Shown in pieces: positions 1 to 9,231 of a stretch of 64,000 nt of DNA (within the stretch, counting starts at the first letter, position 1; every line of letters begins with the position of its first letter). The position numbers and the translations under genes were made by a program. This stretch comes from Ruegeria sp. THAF33. GTDB taxonomy: Bacteria; Pseudomonadota; Alphaproteobacteria; Rhodobacterales; Rhodobacteraceae. Location: contig NZ_CP045384.1 of NCBI RefSeq assembly GCF_009363615.1, positions 2,416,501 through 2,480,500 of the forward strand, in the 5' to 3' direction. The notes below the pieces were generated by a model. That model searched no databases and was not told where the DNA came from. It worked only from the letters and a program-made list of their open reading frames with translations.

Positions 1-237
1 ACAGATCAGAGTTGTTGAAAAATCCTACGACCGTTAGAGCAAGTGAAAAACACAAGGTTCGATGCGAGACGCCACTGCAGCGCTCACCGCAGATTTTTTG
101 ATGCCATGTAGAAAAACTGTGCAGGTATTCCGCTAAAAGCGGAAATACGCTGAAATAATGGGCGAACCGGCAGCCTGGTGAACAGATTTTTGGCCTTGGA
201 ATTGCGATCAATGAATCTTGGGCTCAGTTGAGACTCT

Positions 238-822
238 ATGAACCAACATCTGACTGTCGTTGTAGTCGAACAGAACCAAGAGCGTGCTTTTGCGATCGTA
301 GATGCCCTAAAAGAGGCTGGAGACGTAGACGTTTATGTAATCGGCAATGTCTCCGGGCTGGCACGTAAAATTGCAACGCATAGCCCAGACATTGTCCTGA
401 TCGACATCGACAATCCATCGCGGGATATGCTGGAAGAGCTCACCGTTGCTTCGGGCCCATTGGAACGCCCCGTGGCGATGTTTGTCTCGAGCGCCGCTGG
501 CGGGTTGGCGAAAGCCGCAGTTGAGGCCGGGGTATCGGCCTATGTCGTCGACGGTTTGCAAGCCGAGCGCATTAAACCTGTGATCGATACCGCTATTGCC
601 CGGTTTCAGGTGCTACGTCAGATGCGGACCGAACTGGCCGAAACCCGCCGTGCGCTGGAAGAGCGCAAAGTGATTGACCGAGCTAAGGGCTTGTTAATGA
701 AGGCCAAGGGCGTTTCGGAAGAGGAAGCCTATGCCCTGCTCCGTAAAACCGCGATGAATCAGAATCGCCGGGTTGCCGAGGTGTCCGAAGCCTTGGTCAC
801 AGCATCAGGTTTGTTGTCATGA
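238..822 (+). CDS. nasT: NasT-type ANTAR response regulator / antiterminator
   Basis: A 194-residue AmiR/NasT-type protein. Residues 1-120 form a receiver-like domain with aspartates at 56 and 58 near the usual acceptor position. A helical linker follows, then a C-terminal ANTAR RNA-binding domain (about 140-190) with the hallmark run RAKGLLM and the conserved alanine-rich helix after it. NasT proteins bind twin hairpins in nitrate-inducible leader RNAs and prevent termination. The partner NasS holds NasT inactive without nitrate. The stop overlaps the nasS start by 4 bases (ATGA), so the pair should be translationally coupled. The candidate target leader lies just after nasS. The family call is secure; the antitermination role is taken from the family. 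Confidence 0.93.
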   Translation: MNQHLTVVVVEQNQERAFAIVDALKEAGDVDVYVIGNVSGLARKIATHSPDIVLIDIDNPSRDMLEELTVASGPLERPVAMFVSSAAGGLAKAAVEAGVSAYVVDGLQAERIKPVIDTAIARFQVLRQMRTELAETRRALEERKVIDRAKGLLMKAKGVSEEEAYALLRKTAMNQNRRVAEVSEALVTASGLLS

Positions 823-1988
823 GAACGGTAACCCTGCCTGTCGCCTATATGCCTTTGGTTGATGCCGCTCCACTGATCGTGGCATGCGAGATGGGGTTTG
901 ACCACGCCGAAGGCATCTCGTTGGACCTGCGACCGGCTCCATCTTGGTCGTCTCTGCGTGATATGCTGGCCTTTGGGCACGTGGACGCGGCACATCTGCT
1001 GTCACCCGTCCCCGTTGCGATGGCTTTGGGTCTTGGAGGCATTGCGACACCGTTGTCCGCCGTGTCTATCCTGTCGCTCAATGGCAATGTCATAGGTGTT
1101 GGAACTCAATTGGCTGGGCGGTTGGCCGACCAGGGCTACGGCTTCGATTTCTCCGATGCTGCTGCAGCTGGGGCTGCACTGGCACAGGCCGCCGGCGACG
1201 TTTTGGTGTTCGGTGTACCTTTTCCGTTTTCGATGCATGTTGAATTGTTGCGTTATTGGGTCGCTGGAACCGAACTGGCCTCGAAACAGGTCGAAATCCG
1301 AACCGTCCCGCCTCCACTCATGGCGCAGGCGCTCGCAGGTGGCGAGATCGATGCCTTCTGTGTGGGTGAGCCCTGGGGCTCATTCGCTGTAGACGACAAT
1401 GTCGGTGCACTGCTGTTGCCCGGCAAGGCGATCTGGTCCTGTGCACCTGAAAAAGTGCTGGCGGTCAGAAACGACTGGGCCGAAACCGAACCACATTTGC
1501 TGGGCAGCCTTATGCGGGCCGTTTGGCGCGCAGGGCGCTGGCTTTCGAACACGGGCAGCCGAACAACTGCATCCGAGATGCTATCGCGTAAAACCTATCT
1601 CAACGTCTCACCCGAACTGATTGACCGAGCGCTGATGGGCGAATTCACTATATCGGCCCGCGGCGAGCAGCGCCATGTCGATGGGTTTGTCGAGTTTTTT
1701 GACGGCGCTGCCACCTTCCCATGGCGCAGTCAGGCGAAATGGGTTGCGCATCAATTGGCGAAACGAAACGGGCTGGACGCCGGAACTGCGGAACGACAAT
1801 CCGCAAAGGTCTTTCGCAGTGATCTCTATCGTCGCGAATTGCAAGGGCTTGGTGTGGAAACACCCGGCGCGTCCGAGAAACTTGAAGGGGCGTTACCCGA
1901 GTCGACGGCGGTTGCCTCGACCAATGGCAGCCTGATTCTGTCTCGGAACGTCTTTTTCGACCGACGCATTTTCGAGCCAGCGGGGTAA
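819..1988 (+). CDS. nasS: NasS nitrate sensor (NrtA/CmpA-like, cytoplasmic)
   Basis: A 389-residue protein of the NrtA/CmpA/NasS periplasmic-binding fold. It starts directly with the fold (TLPVAYMPLVDAAPLIVA) and has no signal peptide, unlike the binding protein at 2259, so it should stay in the cytoplasm. Conserved family elements include GVPFPFSMH, the P-P-P-x-M-A-Q-A-L loop and the VGEPWG segment around the ligand pocket. NasS proteins sense nitrate and nitrite and release NasT when ligand is bound. It overlaps nasT by 4 bases and lies upstream of the structured leader, which fits a sensor/antiterminator pair controlling the downstream operon. A transport role is unlikely because the export signal is missing. 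Confidence 0.92.
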   Translation: MRTVTLPVAYMPLVDAAPLIVACEMGFDHAEGISLDLRPAPSWSSLRDMLAFGHVDAAHLLSPVPVAMALGLGGIATPLSAVSILSLNGNVIGVGTQLAGRLADQGYGFDFSDAAAAGAALAQAAGDVLVFGVPFPFSMHVELLRYWVAGTELASKQVEIRTVPPPLMAQALAGGEIDAFCVGEPWGSFAVDDNVGALLLPGKAIWSCAPEKVLAVRNDWAETEPHLLGSLMRAVWRAGRWLSNTGSRTTASEMLSRKTYLNVSPELIDRALMGEFTISARGEQRHVDGFVEFFDGAATFPWRSQAKWVAHQLAKRNGLDAGTAERQSAKVFRSDLYRRELQGLGVETPGASEKLEGALPESTAVASTNGSLILSRNVFFDRRIFEPAG

Positions 1989-2108
1989 GTCTGCACAAAA
2001 TTTTTGCAGTGCAGCATCTGTTATTGCTGCGACGCAGAATTTTCGAGGTGAAAACGCTGAAAATTGATGACGCGCCGCTGCGTGACTGGCTAAATCGGAA
2101 CATCGGAA

Positions 2109-2150
2109 GGCAACGACGCCCACCGACGGAATTCGCCCATAGTCCAGGGC
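2109..2150 (+). promoter_or_regulatory. Candidate twin-hairpin ANTAR (NasT) target in the nitrate leader
   Basis: Two small hairpins lie in the gap between nasS and nrtA. The first has stem GGC/GCC (2109-2111 with 2118-2120) and the six-base loop AACGAC. The second has stem GCCC/GGGC (2135-2138 with 2147-2150) and the loop ATAGTCCA. Both loops have A in position 1 and G in position 4, which is the known ANTAR-target signature, and 14 bases separate them. A terminator-like stem follows at once. Earlier leader sequence (about 2015-2065) also folds, for example GCAGCA/TGCTGC and AATTTTC/GAAAATT. Assignment as the NasT site is inference: the first stem is short and the second loop is eight bases rather than six. 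Confidence 0.5.
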
Positions 2151-2163
2151 ACCTCACAAGAGC

Positions 2164-2219
2164 AAAGCCGCTCGACCATCCGCCACCTCCTCCCGGCGGA
2201 CTGTGTCGGCGGCTTTTTT
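2164..2219 (+). terminator. Leader terminator upstream of nrtA (NasT-controlled candidate)
   Basis: AAAGCCGC (2164-2171) can pair with GCGGCTTT (2209-2216), and the pairing runs into a T6 tract at 2214-2219. An inner hairpin CCGCC/GGCGG (2180-2184 with 2195-2199) sits inside it. The first CCGCC could instead pair with the GGCGG beside the T tract. A terminator just ahead of nrtA and after the twin hairpins is what a NasT antitermination leader needs. The enclosed loop is long, so the exact fold is uncertain. Confidence 0.6.
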
Positions 2220-2258
2220 GTTTGCCCAACGGGTTGGGCTGAACCGAAAGGGAACGAG

Positions 2259-3623
2259 ATGAAAAAGCTTCTTTTAGGCCTTGCTGCGACGACGGCGCTT
2301 GTGTCACCGGCACTGGCCGAACTGGAACTGGAAAAAGACGAGCTAACGTTTGGCTTTATCAAACTGACTGACATGGCGCCGCTGGCTGTCGCCTATGAGA
2401 ATGGGTACTTTCTTGACGAAGGCCTGTTCGTGACGCTGGAAGCACAAGCCAACTGGAAAGTGCTGCTGGATGGCGTGATCGACGGGCAGCTGGATGGCGC
2501 GCACATGCTGGCCGGGCAGCCTTTGGCCGCGACCATCGGTTACGGCACCGAGGCGCATATCATCACGCCATTTTCGATGGACTTGAACGGCAACGGCATC
2601 ACCGTCTCGAACGAGATTTGGGAAGAGATGAAACCGAACATCCCGGTGATGGAGGATGGTCGTCCCCAACACCCTATCAGCTCCGAGGCGCTTGCTCCGG
2701 TCGTCGAGAAATACAAATCCGAAGGCAAGCCCTTTAACATGGGCATGGTCTTCCCCGTTTCGACCCATAATTACGAACTGCGCTATTGGCTTGCTGCCGG
2801 TGGACTGCACCCCGGCTACTACAGCCCTGACAACGTAACCGGCCAGATCGGCGCAGATGTGTTCCTGTCAGTAACGCCACCGCCGCAGATGCCTGCCACG
2901 TTGGAGGCCGGCACGATATATGGCTACTGCGTGGGCGAGCCTTGGAACCAACAGGCTGTGTTCAAGGGTATCGGCGTGCCGGTCATCACGGACTATGAGC
3001 TGTGGAAGAACAACCCTGAGAAGGTCTTTGGCATCACTGCCGAGTTCGCACAAGAGTATCCCAACACCACGCTGGCCGTGACCAAGGCCCTGATCCGCGC
3101 CGCAATGTGGCTGGATGAGAACGACAACGCCAACCGCCCCGAGGCGGTCGAGATCCTCAGCCGCGCGGAATATGTGGGCGCAGATTATGACGTGATCGCC
3201 AACTCGATGACCGGCACATTTGAATACGAAAAAGGCGACAAGCGCGAAGTTCCTGATTTCAACGTGTTCTTCCGCTACAACGCGACATACCCGTTCTATT
3301 CGGACGCGATCTGGTATCTGACACAGATGCGCCGCTGGGGTCAGATCCCTGAATCCAAGCCCGACAGCTGGTATGACGAGGTTGCCAAATCTGTCTACAA
3401 ACCCGAGATCTATCTGGAAGCCGCGCGCCTGCTAGTCGATGAAGGCCTGGCGAATGAGGCCGACTTCCCCTGGGACAGTGATGGTTACAAAGCGCCCACC
3501 CCGGCCGAGGATATAATCGACGGCATCACCTATGACGGCCGCACCCCCAACGCCTATCTCGAAAGCCTGTCCATTGGTCTGAAGGGCGATCAGAAGATCG
3601 TCGGCTCGGACGTGCAAGGCTAA
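2259..3623 (+). CDS. nrtA: Nitrate ABC transporter substrate-binding protein (NrtA-like)
   Basis: A 454-residue NrtA/CmpA-family binding protein. It has a clear Sec signal peptide: basic start MKK, hydrophobic core, and an ALA cleavage site near residue 20. No lipobox cysteine is seen, so a soluble periplasmic protein is expected rather than the lipoprotein form of cyanobacteria. Family landmarks are [19 protein letters not shown] near the N-terminus, [24 protein letters not shown], and [11 protein letters not shown] in the ligand region. It delivers nitrate, and perhaps nitrite, to the permease encoded next. It is the exported paralogue of NasS at 819. The start has a good upstream purine-rich site (aaaggga). 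Nitrate is favoured over bicarbonate or cyanate because of the nir/nas genes downstream. Confidence 0.93.
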   Translation: MKKLLLGLAATTALVSPALAELELEKDELTFGFIKLTDMAPLAVAYENGYFLDEGLFVTLEAQANWKVLLDGVIDGQLDGAHMLAGQPLAATIGYGTEAHIITPFSMDLNGNGITVSNEIWEEMKPNIPVMEDGRPQHPISSEALAPVVEKYKSEGKPFNMGMVFPVSTHNYELRYWLAAGGLHPGYYSPDNVTGQIGADVFLSVTPPPQMPATLEAGTIYGYCVGEPWNQQAVFKGIGVPVITDYELWKNNPEKVFGITAEFAQEYPNTTLAVTKALIRAAMWLDENDNANRPEAVEILSRAEYVGADYDVIANSMTGTFEYEKGDKREVPDFNVFFRYNATYPFYSDAIWYLTQMRRWGQIPESKPDSWYDEVAKSVYKPEIYLEAARLLVDEGLANEADFPWDSDGYKAPTPAEDIIDGITYDGRTPNAYLESLSIGLKGDQKIVGSDVQG

Positions 3624-3694
3624 TCCCATGCGTCGCGCCCGGTATCAGTCGGGCGCACACCCCAAAGTGCCCCGCCATCGCAAGGACACATCAG

Positions 3695-4777
3695 ATGACA
3701 ACGGTCGATCCCGAATTCAACGCAGACGCCGCCAAAGAGGCGCGTCGCACCCGCCTGTTCACCCGCATCAACGCCGCCGACAAATGGTTCCAGATTCTTG
3801 GCCTAAGCTGGGCCACCCCGGTCCTGAAAGCTGCCGCCGGAGACAACCCCCGCGCTCAGATGACCGAAATCTGGCGTCTTCTGGTCGTCCCCCTGCTGTC
3901 GATCTGCGCCTTCCTGCTGCTTTGGGGGACGCTCGCCCCGAAAGTGCAAACTTCCCTGGGCGCCGTACCAGGCCCAGCTCAGGTCTGGGCAGAAATGGTC
4001 AACCTCAACGAGGACGCACAGGCCAAGGCCGCCAAGCGCGCCAAGTTCGAGGCAATGGTTGAGAAACGGAACCAGAAGCTGATCGATACGGGCCGCGCGG
4101 ACGAGGTCAAACAAGTCGCGTACACCGGCGCGCCGTCTTACTACCAGCAAATCTGGACCTCTATCAAAACCGTGTTCTTCGGGTTTCTGATCGCGACCGT
4201 TGTGGCCGTTCCCCTTGGGATCGCTGCCGGACTGTCGCCGACCGCCAATGCGGCGCTGAACCCGCTGATCCAGATATTCAAACCAGTCTCACCTCTGGCA
4301 TGGCTGCCGATCGTGACCATGATCGTCTCGGCCGTCTACGTCACCAACGACGGTTGGTTCGCCAAGTCCTTCCTGATCTCGGCCATCACCGTGACCCTGT
4401 GTTCGCTTTGGCCGACTCTGATCAACACCGCGCTGGGTGTGGCGACCATCGACAAGGACTTGGTGAACGTCTCCAAGGTTCTGAAAATGAACACCTATAC
4501 CAAAGTCACTAAGCTGGTGCTGCCTTCGGCGTTGCCGCTGATTTTCACAGGTTTGCGCCTGTCGCTGGGTGTCGGCTGGATGGTACTGATCGCGGCTGAA
4601 ATGCTGGCGCAGAACCCCGGTTTGGGCAAATTTGTCTGGGATGAGTTCCAGAACGGTTCGTCCAGCTCGCTTGCCAAGATCATGGTTGCGGTCTTCACCA
4701 TCGGCATCATCGGTTTCTTGTTGGACCGGGTGATGTACGCACTGCAATCCCTCTTCACATTCACGAACAACCGGTGA
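3695..4777 (+). CDS. nrtB: Nitrate ABC transporter permease (NrtB-like)
   Basis: A 360-residue inner-membrane permease of the NrtB/SsuC/CmpB (BPD_transp_1) family. The N-terminal cytoplasmic stretch of about 65 residues is followed by a membrane segment (LLVVPLLSICAFLLLWGTL), then a long charged loop. The main permease domain begins near residue 155 and has several hydrophobic segments. The coupling loop toward the ATPase is visible in the KVLKMNTYTKVTKLVLPSALP region, the usual EAA-type loop. It partners with the binding protein at 2259 and the double ATPase at 4783. The stop overlaps a possible GTG start of the ATPase by 4 bases (GTGA), indicating coupled translation. Confidence 0.93.
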   Translation: MTTVDPEFNADAAKEARRTRLFTRINAADKWFQILGLSWATPVLKAAAGDNPRAQMTEIWRLLVVPLLSICAFLLLWGTLAPKVQTSLGAVPGPAQVWAEMVNLNEDAQAKAAKRAKFEAMVEKRNQKLIDTGRADEVKQVAYTGAPSYYQQIWTSIKTVFFGFLIATVVAVPLGIAAGLSPTANAALNPLIQIFKPVSPLAWLPIVTMIVSAVYVTNDGWFAKSFLISAITVTLCSLWPTLINTALGVATIDKDLVNVSKVLKMNTYTKVTKLVLPSALPLIFTGLRLSLGVGWMVLIAAEMLAQNPGLGKFVWDEFQNGSSSSLAKIMVAVFTIGIIGFLLDRVMYALQSLFTFTNNR

Positions 4778-4782
4778 GCGCG

Positions 4783-6462
4783 ATGAGCATACTGAGCTTC
4801 AAAAACGCAACGAAATCCTTCGGTGAAGGCGCTGCGCGCACGGATGTGCTAAAAGGCATCGATCTGGACGTGCAGAAGGGCGAGTTTCTGGTGATCCTCG
4901 GCTTTTCCGGCACCGGCAAGACGACCCTGATTAACCTCATGGCCGGTCTGGATACTCCAACTGGTGGAGAGGTCACGTTCAAAGGCACTCCGATCAAGGG
5001 GCCGGGCCCGGAACGTGGCGTAGTATTTCAGAACTATTCACTGATGCCTTGGCTGACGGTCAGCGGCAATGTGGGGCTGGCGGTCGATACGGTCTTTCCG
5101 GGCCTCGGCAAGACTGAGAAGGCCGAGAAGGTCGCGCATTATGTGCAGATGGTGGGTCTCAGCCATGCTGCCACGCGCCGCCCGGCGGAACTGTCGGGTG
5201 GGATGCGTCAGCGGGTCAACGTGGCGCGTGCCTTGTCGATGAACCCCGAGGTTTTGTTGTTGGATGAGCCTCTGTCGGCGCTCGACGCGCTCACCCGTGC
5301 CAATCTGGCGGATGAGATCGAACATATCTGGGAGGCCGACAAAAAGACCTGCGTTCTGATCACCAATGACGTGGACGAGGCGATCATTCTGGCCGACCGG
5401 ATCATCGCCTTGAACCCCGATGGTACGTTGGGCCAGGAATTCCGCGTATCGATCCCGCGCCCTCGCGAACGCGGTGCAATGAACAACGACGAGACGTTCA
5501 AGCGCCTGCGTGCCGACGTCACCAAGTACCTGATGGATGTGGGGATCGAAGCCAAAGTCGAAGGCTCGCGCATCCTGCCCGATGTTACACCGATCCATGG
5601 AGTGCCAACGGCGGTGGCCGAGGCACAAAAGGGGATGATCGAGAGTCGTTTCCTCGACTTCTCACAGCTTCATAAAGTCTACCCGACGCCCAAGGGCCCT
5701 CTGACCGTTGTTGAGGATTTCGATCTGAAGATCGATAAGGGCGAGTTCATCTCGCTGATCGGCCATTCAGGTTGCGGAAAATCTACGGTTCTGACCATGG
5801 CTGCGGGGCTGAACGATATATCGAAGGGCGCGATCAAGCTGGATGGTCGTCATGTCGAGGGGGCTGATCCAGAACGCGCCGTAGTGTTCCAATCCCCCAA
5901 CCTGTTCCCATGGCTAACTGCCAAGGAAAACGTCGCGATCGGGGTCGACAAAGTCTATCCCAAGGCCAGCATCGCCGAGCGTCAGGATGTCGTTGAATAC
6001 TATCTGGAACGCGTCGGTCTGGCCGATGCGATGGACAAATCCGCGAGCGACCTGTCGAACGGCATGAAACAACGCGTCGGCATCGCACGCGCCTTTGCCC
6101 TATCGCCCAAGCTGCTGCTGTTGGATGAGCCCTTCGGGATGCTCGACAGTCTGACCCGCTGGGAATTGCAGGAAGTGTTGATGGAGGTCTGGTCCCGCAC
6201 CAAGGTCACCGCAATCTGTGTGACCCATGACGTGGATGAGGCGATCCTGCTGGCCGATCGCGTGGTGATGATGACCAATGGCCCACAAGCGACCATAGGC
6301 AAGATCACCAAGGTCGACCTGCCGCGCCCGCGCACCCGCAAAGCGCTGTTGGAGCATCCGAACTACTACGCCTACCGGCAGGAGGTCCTCGATTTCCTCG
6401 AAGAATACGAACACGGCGCCAAGCCAAAAACGCCCGCCCCCAAGGCGATTGCAGCGGAGTGA
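4783..6462 (+). CDS. Nitrate ABC transporter ATPase, two nucleotide-binding domains in one chain
   Basis: 559 residues with two complete ABC ATPase domains in tandem, so one chain does the work of NrtC plus NrtD. NBD1: Walker A GFSGTGKT (40-47), signature LSGGM (137-141), Walker B VLLLDE (157-162). NBD2: Walker A GHSGCGKST (327-335), signature LSNGM (424-428), Walker B LLLLDE (444-449), H-loop His482. The NBD1 H-loop histidine is replaced by Asn195 (ITNDVDEA). Lost H-loop and altered signature fall in the same composite ATP site, so the transporter should be asymmetric. There is no NrtC-like binding domain at the C-terminus, only a Pro/Ala-rich tail. ATG at 4783 is preferred; GTG at 4774 would add three residues. 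Confidence 0.9.
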   Translation: MSILSFKNATKSFGEGAARTDVLKGIDLDVQKGEFLVILGFSGTGKTTLINLMAGLDTPTGGEVTFKGTPIKGPGPERGVVFQNYSLMPWLTVSGNVGLAVDTVFPGLGKTEKAEKVAHYVQMVGLSHAATRRPAELSGGMRQRVNVARALSMNPEVLLLDEPLSALDALTRANLADEIEHIWEADKKTCVLITNDVDEAIILADRIIALNPDGTLGQEFRVSIPRPRERGAMNNDETFKRLRADVTKYLMDVGIEAKVEGSRILPDVTPIHGVPTAVAEAQKGMIESRFLDFSQLHKVYPTPKGPLTVVEDFDLKIDKGEFISLIGHSGCGKSTVLTMAAGLNDISKGAIKLDGRHVEGADPERAVVFQSPNLFPWLTAKENVAIGVDKVYPKASIAERQDVVEYYLERVGLADAMDKSASDLSNGMKQRVGIARAFALSPKLLLLDEPFGMLDSLTRWELQEVLMEVWSRTKVTAICVTHDVDEAILLADRVVMMTNGPQATIGKITKVDLPRPRTRKALLEHPNYYAYRQEVLDFLEEYEHGAKPKTPAPKAIAAE

Positions 6463-6466
6463 AACC

Positions 6467-8902
6467 ATGAAACAAAGACTTGTTGTCATCGGCGCAGGCA
6501 TGGCCTCGGGCCGGGTGCTAGAACACCTGACCGACGCCGCGCCGGATGCGTTCGACATCACCCTGTTCAACGCCGAGCCCCGCGGGAACTACAACCGCAT
6601 CATGCTGAGCCCGGTTCTGTCGGGTGAGAAGACTTATGAAGAGATCGTCACACATGATGACGCCTGGTACGCCGAGCGGGGGATTGCTTGCCGGTTCGGT
6701 GAGAAAGTTGCAAAGATCGACTGCGAGATGAAAGTTGTCGAGGGCGAGCACGGACACCGTCCCTACGACAAGCTGGTGATCGCAACCGGGTCGAACCCGT
6801 TCATCATCCCCTTACCCGGTCACGATCTGGACGGCGTGATCGCTTATCGCGACCTGGAAGACACCCAGCAGATGATGGACATGGGCCCCGACAACAAGGT
6901 CGTCGTGATCGGTGGCGGCTTGCTGGGGCTTGAAGCTGCGGCGGGCATGGCTGCGCACGGCGTTGACGTCACCGTGGTGCATATCATGGGCCACCTGATG
7001 GAGCGTCAGTTGGATGAAGCCGCAGGCTACCTGCTGAAGAAGTCGCTGGAAGACAAAGGAATCAATATCTGCCTACAGGCGAACTCCAAGGAAATCCTTG
7101 GGCAAGATGGCAAGGTCCGCGCACTTTTGCTGGACGACGGGACCGAGCTGCCCTGTGATCTGCTGGTCATGGCCGTTGGCATCCGTCCCAATACAGCGCT
7201 GGCGCAGGAGGCCGGTCTAGCCACCGGGCGTGGTATTCATGTGGATGACCAAATGTTGACCTCGGATCCGGATATTTACGCTGTGGGTGAGTGCGTCGAG
7301 CATAACGGAGAGGTCTTTGGTCTTGTCGCGCCGCTCTACGATCAGGCGAAAGTGGCGGCGCATGCCTTGTTGGATAAAGAGGCCGCGTTTGAGCAAAAAA
7401 CTCTTTCAACGAAGTTAAAAGTCACCGGCTGCGATCTGTTCAGCGCTGGCGATTTCGCAGATGGACCGGGGCGTGAGGATATCGTGTTCCGCGACCCATC
7501 GCGGGGCGTCTACAAGCGTCTTGTGATCGAACAGGACCGTCTGATCGGCGCTGTCATGTACGGTGACACGGCCGACAGCGGCTGGTTTTTCGGCCTGATC
7601 AAGGATGGCACCAGCATCGAAGACATGCGTGAGACGCTGATCTTCGGCCCGGCCTACCAGGGGGGCGACACCGCGGACCCTCTCTCAGCCGTTGCAGCAT
7701 TGCCGCCTGAGGCGGAGATTTGCGGCTGCAACGGCATATGCAAAGGCGACATTGTCGAGGCGATCCATTCAGGGGCTGGCGATCTGGGCGCGGTTCGTGC
7801 AAGCACCAAGGCCAGTGCGTCCTGCGGAACATGTTCGGGTCTGGTCGAACAGGTCCTGCAGGTCACTTTGGGCGATGCGTTCCAGATGCCAGCGGCACAA
7901 CCGATCTGTGGTTGCACCGACCTGACGCATGAAGATGTACGCCGACTGATCAAAGGGCAGGAACTGAAAAGCCAGGCCGCAGTCTGGCAGGAACTCGGCT
8001 GGAATACGCCCAACGGCTGTCATGTCTGCCGCCCGGCGATCAACTATTACCTTCTGGCGGATTGGCCACTGGACTATCAGGACGACCCACAAAGCCGCTT
8101 CGTTAACGAACGCAAACACGCGAATATTCAGAAAGACGGTACGTTCAGCGTCGTGCCGCGCATGTGGGGCGGGATCACCACCCCCGAAGAACTGCGTGCC
8201 ATTGCCGACGCCGCCGACAAGTACGACGTGCCAACCGTAAAGGTCACCGGCGGCCAACGCATCGATCTGCTGGGCGTGAAGGGTGAAGACCTGCCTGCGA
8301 TCTGGTCGGATCTGAACAGGGCCGGTCTGGTCTCGGGTCACGCCTATTCCAAGGGCCTGCGGACAGTCAAAACCTGCGTCGGAACCGATCATTGCCGGTT
8401 CGGCACGCAGGACAGCACCGGCCTCGGCATCAAGCTTGAGAAAATCCTGTGGGGGTCTTGGACTCCGCATAAGCTGAAGCTGGCCGTGTCGGGCTGTCCT
8501 CGCAACTGCGCTGAGGCGACTTGCAAGGATATCGGCGTTGTCTGCGTGGACTCAGGCTATCAGATCAGTATCGGAGGGGCCGCCGGTATGGACGTGAAAG
8601 AGACCGAATTGCTGTGTCAGGTCCAGACCGAGGGCGAAGCGATTGAGGTGGTGATGGCCGTCACGCAAGCCTATCGCGAAGGCGGCAAATATCTGGATCG
8701 ATTGTATAAATGGCTGGGCAAGGTCGGCATGGACTGGGTCAAAGCTCAGGTCGTGGACGACCTTGAAAACCGCACCGCCTTGGTCGCCAGGTTCGAGCTG
8801 TCGCAAAGCATCTACCGTAAAGACCCGTGGGCCGAACACGTCAAAGAAAAAGCGCAGACCTACGCGCCGATTGCAGATTTCACACTGGAGGCAGCGGAAT
8901 GA
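6467..8902 (+). CDS. nirB: Assimilatory nitrite reductase [NAD(P)H], large subunit
   Basis: An 812-residue NirB/NasB-type enzyme that reduces nitrite to ammonium in the cytoplasm. The N-terminal half is an FAD/NAD(P)H module (VIGAGMASG at the start, VVVIGGGLLGLEAA for the second nucleotide). Two BFD-like [2Fe-2S] regions follow (CGCNGIC with CGTC, then CGCTD with CHVC). The C-terminal half is the siroheme/[4Fe-4S] reductase, with ligands C637 and C643 (C-x5-C) and C677 and C681 (C-x3-C). Its ATG starts 4 bases after the ATPase stop. A further in-frame ATG at 6449 is upstream but would overlap the ATPase gene. The stop overlaps nirD by 4 bases (ATGA). Siroheme must be made elsewhere, since no cobA or cysG gene is present here. 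Confidence 0.96.
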   Translation: MKQRLVVIGAGMASGRVLEHLTDAAPDAFDITLFNAEPRGNYNRIMLSPVLSGEKTYEEIVTHDDAWYAERGIACRFGEKVAKIDCEMKVVEGEHGHRPYDKLVIATGSNPFIIPLPGHDLDGVIAYRDLEDTQQMMDMGPDNKVVVIGGGLLGLEAAAGMAAHGVDVTVVHIMGHLMERQLDEAAGYLLKKSLEDKGINICLQANSKEILGQDGKVRALLLDDGTELPCDLLVMAVGIRPNTALAQEAGLATGRGIHVDDQMLTSDPDIYAVGECVEHNGEVFGLVAPLYDQAKVAAHALLDKEAAFEQKTLSTKLKVTGCDLFSAGDFADGPGREDIVFRDPSRGVYKRLVIEQDRLIGAVMYGDTADSGWFFGLIKDGTSIEDMRETLIFGPAYQGGDTADPLSAVAALPPEAEICGCNGICKGDIVEAIHSGAGDLGAVRASTKASASCGTCSGLVEQVLQVTLGDAFQMPAAQPICGCTDLTHEDVRRLIKGQELKSQAAVWQELGWNTPNGCHVCRPAINYYLLADWPLDYQDDPQSRFVNERKHANIQKDGTFSVVPRMWGGITTPEELRAIADAADKYDVPTVKVTGGQRIDLLGVKGEDLPAIWSDLNRAGLVSGHAYSKGLRTVKTCVGTDHCRFGTQDSTGLGIKLEKILWGSWTPHKLKLAVSGCPRNCAEATCKDIGVVCVDSGYQISIGGAAGMDVKETELLCQVQTEGEAIEVVMAVTQAYREGGKYLDRLYKWLGKVGMDWVKAQVVDDLENRTALVARFELSQSIYRKDPWAEHVKEKAQTYAPIADFTLEAAE

Positions 8903-9231
8903 GCTGGATCGACATCGGACATATCGACGAAGTTCCCTTACGCGGGGCGCGGTTGGTGAAAACCCATATCGGCTGCATCGCCGTATTCCGTACTGCTGAG
9001 GCTGAAGTGTACGCCGCAACCAACAGCTGCCCCCATAAGGGTGGCCCGTTGTCTGAAGGCATCGTCCACGGCCAGTCGGTCACCTGCCCCCTGCACAACT
9101 GGGTTTTCGACTTGAATACGGGCGAGGCTCAGGGCGCAGATGATGGTCACATCACCACCTACCCCGTACGTTTGGAAGATGGGCGCATCCTGCTTGACGA
9201 CAGCGCCGTCACCCGGCGGAGTGCGGCCTGA
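8899..9231 (+). CDS. nirD: Nitrite reductase small subunit, Rieske-type
   Basis: A 111-residue NirD with the complete Rieske [2Fe-2S] ligand set: C-P-H-K-G-G near residue 45 and C-P-L-H-N-W near residue 64. It forms the holoenzyme with the large subunit encoded upstream. The start at 8899 overlaps the nirB stop (ATGA), and the stop overlaps the nasA start by one base (TGATG). Longer in-frame starts upstream lie deep inside nirB and are not needed. Length and fold match the NirD family. Confidence 0.95.
   Translation: MSWIDIGHIDEVPLRGARLVKTHIGCIAVFRTAEAEVYAATNSCPHKGGPLSEGIVHGQSVTCPLHNWVFDLNTGEAQGADDGHITTYPVRLEDGRILLDDSAVTRRSAA

Noticed and set aside
1..237. Coding region before nasT
   Set aside because: No frame with a credible start or domain; probably promoter and leader of nasT.
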